Shown here: piece after piece, positions 7,121 through 12,647 of the stretch
Numbering within the stretch: position 1 is the first letter of the stretch
Layout: each line of letters starts with the position of its first letter
NCBI GenBank assembly: GCA_007118045.1
Contig: SKTG01000485.1
Span: 1-16,024, forward strand
Direction: 5' to 3'
DNA from: Nitriliruptoraceae bacterium
Lineage (GTDB): Bacteria > Actinomycetota > Nitriliruptoria > Nitriliruptorales > Nitriliruptoraceae
DNA length: 16,024 bases
Program-made: the position numbers and the translations under genes
Notes under the pieces: model-generated
Told to the model about the DNA's origin: nothing
Databases searched by the model: none
The model's input: the letters and a program-made list of their open reading frames with translations, nothing else

Positions 7121-8692
7121 TCAGGCCACCCCACGCAGGCCGGCCAGCTCGTGTTCGATGAGCGCGCAGGTGCGCTCGAGGTGGTCGTCGGTCGTGCGCA
7201 GGCTCCCCGTGGCCAGGCGGAGCACGTACCGCCCGTCGAGCACGGTGTGCGACAGCAGGGCGGCTCCCGAGCCGTTGATCCGGCGGAGCAGCTCGCGGTT
7301 GAGCTCGTCGCGGGCGACCCCGCGGCGCACGACGGCCGCGGCGGCCGGGTCGTCGGGTGGGGGCGAGTCGGGGTCCGGCTCGGGGACCGCCAGCCAACCG
7401 GGGTCGGCGAGGAAGCACACGGTCGACATCGGGACGGGAGCGACCACCCGGAGGTCCTCGTTGGCCTCGAGCCGAGCGGCCACCCGCTGCGCCTGCGCCA
7501 CGTGCTCGCGCAGTCGCGTGGCGAGGCCCTCGGCCCCGAAGTAGCGCAACACAAGCCACAGCTTCAGAGCGCGGAAGCGACGGCCGAGCTGCACGCCCCA
7601 GTCCATGTAGTCGGTCACTCCCTCGTCCTCCGTCGTCAGGTACTCGGCGACGAGCGCGAAGGCCTGGGTGAGCGCGGTGGGGTCCGCGACGAAGAGCGCG
7701 GAGCAGTCGATCGGGGTGAACAGCCACTTGTGGGGGTTGGTCACGAAGGAGTCGGCCCGGTCCACCCCCTCGAGGACCCAGCGCATCTCCTCGCAGATCC
7801 CGACCATGCCGCCGTAGGCCCCGTCGACGTGCAACCACACGTCGTGGCCGAGCTCGGCGACGACCTCGTCACGCACGTCCGCGATGGCCGCGACCGGATC
7901 GACGGAGGTCGTGGACGTCGTCCCCACCGTCGCCACGATCGCGATCGGGCGGTAGCCGAAACGCATGTCCTCACGGACGGCCTCGGCGAGCGCGTCGGCG
8001 CGCATCCGGTACCGCTCGTCCACCTCGATCAGGCGGACCCCATCGCGCCCGAGCCCCAGCGCGATCGCCGCCTTCTCCACGGACGAGTGGGCGTGTTCCG
8101 AGGTGTACACGCGCAGCATCGGCACGTCGGGACGACCCGCGAGGCCGCGCTGGCGCACGTCCAGGCCGCTGCGTTCACGGGCTGCGGCCAGCGCCAGCAT
8201 GGTGGACATCGATGCCGTGTCGGCGATGATGCCGCGCCAGCCGTCGCGGAGTCCGAGCAGCTGTCGCAGCCAGTCGAGCACCAGCTCCTCGAGCTCCGTG
8301 GCGGACGGCGACGTGCTCCACAGCATCCCGTTCACGTTGAGCGCCGCGGCCAGCGCCTCGCCCAGGATCCCCGGCCCCGAGCCCGTGATCGCGAAGTAGG
8401 CATGGAAGGACGGGTGGTTCCAGTGGGTGATGCCCGGCATCACCAGCTCGTCCAGGTCCCGCATCGCGTCGGCGAACGGTTCGGGGTGCTCGGGGGGCGC
8501 CGCCGGCAGGGAGCCGCGGACCTCACCCGGGGCCACGCGGGGACGGACCGGCCGGTCCTCCACGCCCTCCAGGTAGTCCGCGATCCAGTCGATCACCGCG
8601 TGCCCGTGCTCCCGGAAGCTCTCGGGATCCATGTCGCCCAGGCCGAGCTGGCCCGGGTCCAGCCGGTCCGAGTGGCGGTCGTCGGTGTTCAC
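7121..8692 (-). CDS. Group II PLP-dependent amino-acid decarboxylase (aromatic-type)
   Basis: Fold-type I PLP enzyme of 523 residues that probably decarboxylates an L-amino acid, most likely aromatic, to the amine in the cytoplasm. The PLP lysine is Lys322 in NPHKW. His202 in SEHAHSSVEKA should stack on the cofactor, and Asp290 in HVDGAYGG should bind the pyridine nitrogen. Tyr351 aligns with the catalytic-loop tyrosine (Tyr332 of mammalian DOPA decarboxylase) that favours decarboxylation over aldehyde synthesis. The LGRRFRALKLW motif at 369-379 is typical of the family. A Pro/Asp-rich insert around 438-450 is unusual. The GTG start at 8692 overlaps the stop of the upstream gene as GTGA, so the two are translationally coupled; the frame is open upstream, but only inside that gene. 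Tyrosine, tryptophan, phenylalanine or DOPA cannot be told apart here. Confidence 0.88.
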   Translation of the reverse strand: MNTDDRHSDRLDPGQLGLGDMDPESFREHGHAVIDWIADYLEGVEDRPVRPRVAPGEVRGSLPAAPPEHPEPFADAMRDLDELVMPGITHWNHPSFHAYFAITGSGPGILGEALAAALNVNGMLWSTSPSATELEELVLDWLRQLLGLRDGWRGIIADTASMSTMLALAAARERSGLDVRQRGLAGRPDVPMLRVYTSEHAHSSVEKAAIALGLGRDGVRLIEVDERYRMRADALAEAVREDMRFGYRPIAIVATVGTTSTTSVDPVAAIADVRDEVVAELGHDVWLHVDGAYGGMVGICEEMRWVLEGVDRADSFVTNPHKWLFTPIDCSALFVADPTALTQAFALVAEYLTTEDEGVTDYMDWGVQLGRRFRALKLWLVLRYFGAEGLATRLREHVAQAQRVAARLEANEDLRVVAPVPMSTVCFLADPGWLAVPEPDPDSPPPDDPAAAAVVRRGVARDELNRELLRRINGSGAALLSHTVLDGRYVLRLATGSLRTTDDHLERTCALIEHELAGLRGVA

Positions 8693-9225
8693 GGGCCGTC
8701 CTCGAGCTCGACGTCGTCGGGGTCCGCTTCGATGGGCCGGGCGACGACCTCCTCGAGCAGGAGCGCCTCCGGTTCCCGGTCGACCGCCGTCGTCAGGAGC
8801 ACGTAGGGGATCAGCACGGCCAGCGCGAGCAGCACCACCAGGACCGCCGCGGGGACGAGCCAGCGGGGGGCGCGACGCGGCACCCGTCCGTCGGGCCAGC
8901 GCAGGTACAGCTCGGCCCAGATCTCGTCGCGTTCGTCGGGATCCATCGGTGGCGGTCCGGCGGCCGGTACGGGCACCGGTTCGTCGACCTTCGTGGCGGC
9001 GAGCTCGCGCAGCCACGGTTCCACCGGCTCCGCCGGGTCGCGCTTCGGTAGCTGACGCATCGCCGCCACGAAGGTCGCGGTCACGGCGCCGACCGGGTCC
9101 GCGTCGTCCTCGACGACGTGCCGGACGACGGGGCCGTAGCGGTACAGCAACGCGGCGAACCCGGGCGTCGCGCCCTGTTGCGCGAGCCGCACCAGCTCCG
9201 CGTCGGAGCGCGCCGTGACCTGCAT
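8689..9225 (-). CDS. Membrane-anchored sigma-70 region-2-like protein
   Basis: Protein of 178 residues. Residues 7-80 resemble region 2 of ECF sigma factors: SDAELVRLAQQG, then FAALLYRYGPVVRHVV, then TFVAAMRQLPKRD and EPWLRELAATKV. The region 2.2 core is degenerate compared with a functional ECF factor. There is no region 4. A Pro-rich linker and a DERDEIWAELYLRWPDG segment follow, then one strong membrane helix at about 122-146 preceded by RVPRRAPR. The tail after the helix is acidic, so the predicted topology is N-terminus inside and tail outside. It could be a membrane-tethered regulator or a degenerate sigma-like protein; the function is unknown. The ATG at 9225 has GAAGAGGTGG directly upstream. 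Its last four bases overlap the start of the decarboxylase gene. Confidence 0.7.
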   Translation of the reverse strand: MQVTARSDAELVRLAQQGATPGFAALLYRYGPVVRHVVEDDADPVGAVTATFVAAMRQLPKRDPAEPVEPWLRELAATKVDEPVPVPAAGPPPMDPDERDEIWAELYLRWPDGRVPRRAPRWLVPAAVLVVLLALAVLIPYVLLTTAVDREPEALLLEEVVARPIEADPDDVELEDGP

Positions 9226-9247
9226 GCCACCTCTTCGTCCGGTCGGG

Positions 9248-9253
9248 AGCCTA
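9248..9253 (-). promoter_or_regulatory. Probable -10 box (TAGGCT) of the sigma-like/decarboxylase operon
   Basis: On the minus strand TAGGCT lies 22 bases before the ATG at 9225, which leaves a leader of roughly 15 bases holding the Shine-Dalgarno site. The 120-base divergent gap to the mutase gene also holds the plus-strand TACCCT at 9309, so both promoters share this short region. Confidence 0.5.
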
Positions 9254-9308
9254 GCGACGAGCTCCGCGCTCCCCGCACGTGGCCGGGCTGCGACGCCGGG
9301 TGGACAAC

Positions 9309-9314
9309 TACCCT
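9309..9314 (+). promoter_or_regulatory. Possible -10 box (TACCCT) of the mutase gene
   Basis: TACCCT fits TAnnnT, differs by one base from TAGCCT, and lies 31 bases before the mutase GTG. GGGAGCGAGGGAG at about 9327-9339 lies between and can serve as the ribosome-binding region. Confidence 0.35.
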
Positions 9315-9345
9315 CGGCTCCTGATCGGGAGCGAGGGAGCATCAG

Positions 9346-11004
9346 GTGGCTTGGCAGGAGCAGTACGAGGCTTGGCGGGCGAGCTACGACGCCGCACCCA
9401 AGCGGCGGGAGGACGCGACCACGCTGTCGGGCATCCCACTCGAACCGCTGTACGGCCCGCACAACGTGCAGCTGGACGAGGAGCGGATCGGCTACCCCGG
9501 GCAGTACCCCTACACCCGGGGTGTCTACGCGTCCATGTACCGCACGCGCCCGTGGACGATCCGCCAGTTCGCCGGCTTCTCCGACCCGGAGGCGACCAAC
9601 CGGCGCTTCCACGACCTGGTGCGCGGCGGTCAGCACGGTCTCTCGGTCGCGTTCGACATGCCCACCCTGATGGGCCTGGACTCGGACGACGACCGCTCGC
9701 TCGGCGAGGTGGGTCACTGTGGTGTGGCGATCGACACGATCCACGACATGGAGCGTGTGTTCGAGGGCCTGCCGCTGGGCGAGCTGACCACCTCGATGAC
9801 GATCAACGCGCCCGCCGTGACGCTGTTCTGCATGTACGCGGTCGCGGCAGAGAAGCAGGGATGGTCGCTCGCCGACCTCGGTGGGACCCTCCAGACCGAC
9901 ATGTTCAAGGAGTACATCGCGCAGAAGGAGTGGTTGTTCCCCCCCGAGCCGCACCTGCGGCTGATCGGGGACCTGATCGAGTTCTGCACCGAACACACCC
10001 CGCGCTACCACCCGATCTCGATCTCCGGCTACCACATCCGCGAGGCCGGCTCGACGGCCGTACAGGAACTGGCCTACACGCTGGCGGACGGCTTCGCCTA
10101 CGTGGAGCTCGGCATGGAGCGCGGCCTGCACCCGGACCGGTTCGTCCCCCGCTTCAGCTTCTTCTTCGACGCGCACATCGACTTCTTCGAGGAGATCGCC
10201 AAGTTCCGCGCCGGCCGCCGCATCTGGGCCCGCTGGTTGCGGGACCGCTACGGCGCCACCGCGGAGAAGGCCCTGCTGATGCGCTTCCACACCCAGACGG
10301 CGGGTGTGTCGTTGACCGCGCAGCAGCCCGACAACAACGTGGTCCGCACGGCGATCGAGGCGCTCGCCGGCGTGCTCGGTGGGACCCAGTCACTGCACAC
10401 GAACGCGCTCGACGAGGTGCTCGCCCTCCCGTCCGACCACGCCGCTCGGGTGGCGCTGCGCACCCAGCAGGTGCTGGCGGAGGAGACCGGCGTCACCAGC
10501 GTGATCGACCCGCTCGGTGGCTCCTGGTACGTGGAGTGGCTCACCGACGAGATCGAACGCCAGGCCGAGGAGGAGTTCGCCACGATCCTGTCGATGTCCA
10601 CCGACGGGACCATCGGCTCCGGGATCCTGGCCGGCATCGACGACGGCTACTTCACCTCCGCGATCGCGGACGCCGCCTTCGAGTTCCAGAACCGCATGGA
10701 CAAGGACGACTACCGCATGGTCGGCGTCAACGCCTACCACGACGATGACGACGACGCGCTCGACATCCTCCGGATCGGCGCCGAGATCGAGCAGGGCCAG
10801 AACCAGCGGCTCGCCGCCGTGCGCGAACGCCGTGACGCGAACGCCCTCCGTGACGCCCTCGGGCGGCTCGAGGCTGCCGCTTCCACCGACGAGAACCTCG
10901 TGCCCCTGATCATGGACGCCGTCCGCGCCGAGGCCACCGTCGGCGAGGTGTCCGCGGCCCTGCAACGGGTCTGGGGCACCTACAGCGAGACACCTCGGCT
11001 CTGA
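9346..11004 (+). CDS. B12-dependent acyl-CoA mutase large subunit, isobutyryl-CoA mutase-like
   Basis: Protein of 552 residues covering the substrate-binding TIM-barrel of the methylmalonyl-CoA mutase superfamily. It ends without the C-terminal B12-binding domain (no DxHxxG), so it needs a separate small subunit, as IcmA does. Motifs are YPYTRGVYASMY near the N-terminus, WTIRQFAGF, GLSVAFDMPT, the catalytic SGYHIREAG with His230, and LGGTQSLHTNALDE. The two positions that recognise substrate carboxylate in methylmalonyl-CoA mutase (Tyr89 and Arg207 of P. shermanii) are Phe75 and Gln193 here, spaced 118 residues apart as expected. Phe/Gln is the isobutyryl-CoA mutase pair; the 2-hydroxyisobutyryl-CoA mutase Asp after LST is Ala102 here. 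It therefore probably interconverts isobutyryl-CoA and butyryl-CoA. Many databases would call it methylmalonyl-CoA mutase. The GTG start follows a purine-rich site; the gene is divergent from the sigma-like operon. Confidence 0.85.
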   Translation: MAWQEQYEAWRASYDAAPKRREDATTLSGIPLEPLYGPHNVQLDEERIGYPGQYPYTRGVYASMYRTRPWTIRQFAGFSDPEATNRRFHDLVRGGQHGLSVAFDMPTLMGLDSDDDRSLGEVGHCGVAIDTIHDMERVFEGLPLGELTTSMTINAPAVTLFCMYAVAAEKQGWSLADLGGTLQTDMFKEYIAQKEWLFPPEPHLRLIGDLIEFCTEHTPRYHPISISGYHIREAGSTAVQELAYTLADGFAYVELGMERGLHPDRFVPRFSFFFDAHIDFFEEIAKFRAGRRIWARWLRDRYGATAEKALLMRFHTQTAGVSLTAQQPDNNVVRTAIEALAGVLGGTQSLHTNALDEVLALPSDHAARVALRTQQVLAEETGVTSVIDPLGGSWYVEWLTDEIERQAEEEFATILSMSTDGTIGSGILAGIDDGYFTSAIADAAFEFQNRMDKDDYRMVGVNAYHDDDDDALDILRIGAEIEQGQNQRLAAVRERRDANALRDALGRLEAAASTDENLVPLIMDAVRAEATVGEVSAALQRVWGTYSETPRL

Positions 11005-11050
11005 CCCGCCGAGGTGGCGCCCCACGTCTGGGGCGACGAGTCACCTCGGC
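10991..11050. terminator. Bidirectional terminator-like structure with alternative stems
   Basis: GCCGAGGTG (11008-11016) pairs with CACCTCGGC (11042-11050), and inside it CGCCCC (11018-11023) pairs with GGGGCG (11030-11035) around a 6-base loop. This fits a terminator between the convergent mutase and the minus-strand gene. A second CACCTCGGC at 10991-10999, in the end of the mutase coding region, can pair with the same central arm, so two hairpins compete. No T-tract is present. Confidence 0.6.
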
Positions 11051-11068
11051 CGTGCCCCGACGAGCCCC

Positions 11069-11470
11069 TCAGCGGTGTTCGAGCACCGAGAGCAACGCCT
11101 CGCCGTAGGCGTCCGCGGCGTTGGCGTGCTCGAACTCCCGCAGCTCGTCGCCGATCCGGGCGGTGCAGCGCCAGCCGTCGTCGAGGCGCGCCAACGAGAG
11201 CAGGGCCTCGCCGAGCAGCTCCCGTAGCTGGTGCTCGCGCGGCAGCCACACCGTCTCGGCCTGCTCGATCGCGTCGAGCGCCCACTCGGTGGTCCCGTTG
11301 AACGCGATGAGGGTGCCGACGGGACCACGCCGCACCTCGACGACCATCTCCGAGATGGTGAACACCCGCCCGTCCAGGTCCCGATCGGGCAGCACGAACC
11401 GGTCGCCCTCGGTCGGCTCCCATGCGAGACCAGCGGCGCGCAGCCGTCGTGCGAGCTCGATCCCGATCAC
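11069..11470 (-). CDS. Conserved actinobacterial protein (often labelled CpaE-like)
   Basis: Protein of 133 residues that resembles a small actinobacterial family frequently labelled pilus assembly protein CpaE in databases. It has no P-loop and no receiver domain, both of which real CpaE proteins have, so that label is not supported. Recognisable segments are GDRFVLPDRDLDGRVFTISEM at about 22-42 and FNGTTEWALDAIEQAETVWLPRE at 57-79. It has no membrane segment or signal peptide and looks like a compact alpha/beta cytoplasmic domain. The GTG start at 11470 has a strong AGGAGGAGG just upstream. The gene is divergent from the epimerase-like gene with a 78-base gap. The function is unknown. Confidence 0.75.
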   Translation of the reverse strand: MIGIELARRLRAAGLAWEPTEGDRFVLPDRDLDGRVFTISEMVVEVRRGPVGTLIAFNGTTEWALDAIEQAETVWLPREHQLRELLGEALLSLARLDDGWRCTARIGDELREFEHANAADAYGEALLSVLEHR

Positions 11471-11535
11471 GTCGTCCTCCTCCTACGTCCGCCGGCGTGA
11501 CTCCATGGTGCAGCAGGCCGTCTCTCGCCGCTCGC

Positions 11536-11541
11536 TAGCCT
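11536..11541 (+). promoter_or_regulatory. Probable -10 box (TAGCCT) giving a leaderless transcript
   Basis: TAGCCT ends 7 bases before the GTG at 11549, so transcription should begin at or next to the start codon. No Shine-Dalgarno site fits between them. Leaderless mRNAs with GTG or ATG starts are common in actinobacteria. Confidence 0.55.
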
Positions 11542-11548
11542 GCGCCAG

Positions 11549-12352
11549 GTGCCCGTCCTCGTCACCGCGGCTCATCAGCCGCTGGCCCGCCGACTGGCCG
11601 CCCGGCTCCTCGAGGAGGGCGGCGAGGTCCGCGTGTTCGCCGACGGGGACGTGGGTTCGCTGCGCGCGGCCGGCGCGTTCGTGTCGATGGGGACCGCGGA
11701 CGACGAGGGCCGTCTGGAGGCCGCCCTCGCGGACGTGCACACGCTGGTGCATCTCGGCGGGGCGCTGCCCCTCGGCGACCCCGACCAGGTCCTGGCCGAC
11801 GCCCGGGTCGTCGTGCGGGCCGCGACCAACGCCGGGGTCCGACGCGTCCTGCTGCGCAGCCTGCCCGGCGCGGAGGCGACGGCAACCGATCCGATGCGAC
11901 GCGCGTTGGCGGAGGTCGAGGGGCTCGTCGCGCAGGTGCCGTGTCCGACGGTGGTGATCCGTGCCGGCCTCGTCGACACCCCGCAGCTGCGCGACGCTCT
12001 CGTGACCGGCGGGCTCGGCGACGCGCTCGACGTGGCGGTGGCACCGCTCAGGGGCAGTGACCTGCTGGAGCTGGTCGCGGCCTTCGACCGTGCCCGGTCG
12101 AGTTCGTCCCGTGGCCACCTCCTCGTGTCGGCCGACGGGCCGTTGCGCACCTCGGTGGCCGGCTACCTCGACCGCGTCGGCGCGGCCACCGTCGGTCGTG
12201 GCCCGCTGGTCGGCCGGCGGCTGCCGGACCCGGAGGCCGCGGCATCGCTCGCGAGCGTGCTCCGTGGCCCCTGGTGGTCGACGGATCCCACCGTCCTGAA
12301 CGGATGGGACTTCGCCGGCATCGAGCCGACGGTGCCCGGGCCCGGAGGCTGA
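11549..12352 (+). CDS. NAD(P)-binding epimerase/NmrA-like protein
   Basis: Protein of 267 residues with the layout of an atypical short-chain dehydrogenase or NmrA-like protein. It starts with a beta strand VPVLVTAA, has the DVHTLVHLGGALP segment at about 62-74 where such folds carry the strand-4 motif, and has VRRVLLRSLPGA at about 97-108. The usual GxxGxxG dinucleotide loop is replaced by TAAHQPLARRL, and no YxxxK catalytic pair is visible. Catalysis is therefore doubtful and it may only bind a nucleotide or act as a sensor. The GTG at 11549 is chosen because it begins the first strand and sits seven bases after a TAGCCT box. The next gene is separated by the riboswitch leader. Confidence 0.65.
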   Translation: MPVLVTAAHQPLARRLAARLLEEGGEVRVFADGDVGSLRAAGAFVSMGTADDEGRLEAALADVHTLVHLGGALPLGDPDQVLADARVVVRAATNAGVRRVLLRSLPGAEATATDPMRRALAEVEGLVAQVPCPTVVIRAGLVDTPQLRDALVTGGLGDALDVAVAPLRGSDLLELVAAFDRARSSSSRGHLLVSADGPLRTSVAGYLDRVGAATVGRGPLVGRRLPDPEAAASLASVLRGPWWSTDPTVLNGWDFAGIEPTVPGPGG

Positions 12353-12365
12353 GCGGACGGATGTT

Positions 12366-12384
12366 CCTCCCCGTCAGCGGGAGG
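12366..12384 (+). terminator. Short hairpin between the epimerase gene and the riboswitch promoter
   Basis: CCTCCC (12366-12371) and GGGAGG (12379-12384) form a 6-bp stem with a 7-base loop. It begins 14 bases after the epimerase stop and ends directly against the TAGGCT box. It may end the upstream transcript, or it may be an operator in the promoter spacer. No T-tract follows. Confidence 0.4.
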
Positions 12385-12390
12385 TAGGCT
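12385..12390 (+). promoter_or_regulatory. Probable -10 box (TAGGCT) of the B12 importer operon
   Basis: TAGGCT lies 8 bases ahead of the first riboswitch hairpin (12398), so the transcript would start almost exactly at the aptamer. This position independently supports the TAG(C/G)CT hexamer as a -10 element. Confidence 0.55.
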
Positions 12391-12397
12391 CCGTGAC

Positions 12398-12520
12398 GGT
12401 CGACGACAGTTCGACCACCACGTGTCAGCGAAGCCGGTGCGAATCCGGCGCTGTCCCGCAACTGTGATCCCGCCGCGTCGGTCGCGGCGGGTCAGCCAGG
12501 TCGCCTGGGCACGTGGTCAC
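12398..12520 (+). ncRNA. Cobalamin riboswitch
   Basis: The conserved B12-riboswitch core is present: AAGCCGGTGCGAATCCGGCG followed by CTGTCCCGCAACTGTGA (to about 12467), and later GTCAGCCAGGTCGCCTGG (12491-12508). ACCACGTG (12417-12424) pairs with CACGTGGT (12510-12517) as the closing stem. CCCGCCGCG (12469-12477) pairs with CGCGGCGGG (12483-12491) as the variable stem. GGTCGA (12398-12403) and TCGACC (12411-12416) form a small hairpin at the 5' end. Such aptamers bind adenosyl- or other cobalamins and repress B12 uptake or synthesis genes when ligand is abundant. It precedes a B12-type ABC importer, as expected. Which cobalamin form it prefers cannot be decided by eye. Confidence 0.9.
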
Positions 12521-12603
12521 GGACCGGACCCTCGAAGGAAGGGGACCCCGTGTCGCGAACACCGTCCATCCCGGCGCGAACGCGCCCCGCGACGGGTGCG
12601 CGT

Positions 12604-12647
12604 CCAGGTGCCCGCCCCGACCTGCGCGGGCGATGTGGAGGACCTGG
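12604..12647 (+). promoter_or_regulatory. Nested hairpin over the btuF ribosome-binding site
   Basis: CCAGGT (12604-12609) pairs with ACCTGG (12642-12647), directly before the ATG. The adjoining GCCCGC (12610-12615) pairs with GCGGGC (12626-12631). The Shine-Dalgarno GGAGGA (12637-12642) falls in the 3' bulge and at the edge of the outer stem. This could be the translational expression platform of the riboswitch. GGCGCGAACGCGCC (12573-12586) is another small hairpin in the same leader. Confidence 0.4.

Noticed and set aside
6956..8806. Plus-strand open frame of 616 codons opposite the decarboxylase
   Set aside because: Rich in His, Arg, Val and Gly with no recognisable motif; it mirrors the codon structure of the minus-strand PLP enzyme whose active site is intact.
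8693..9016. Upstream extension of the decarboxylase (to 631 residues)
   Set aside because: The extra region is Arg/Gly/Ala-rich, overlaps the sigma-like gene in another frame, and the GTGA overlap gives a natural start.
9226..10290. Upstream extension of the sigma-like gene to 533 residues
   Set aside because: The extension lies antisense to the mutase; the ATG at 9225 has its own SD and -10 box, and the sigma-like similarity begins right after it.
12513..12647. Upstream start of btuF at 12513 or 12633
   Set aside because: It would place the end of the riboswitch inside the gene (12513) or put the start ahead of the GGAGGA site (12633), and would bury the lipoprotein signal peptide.
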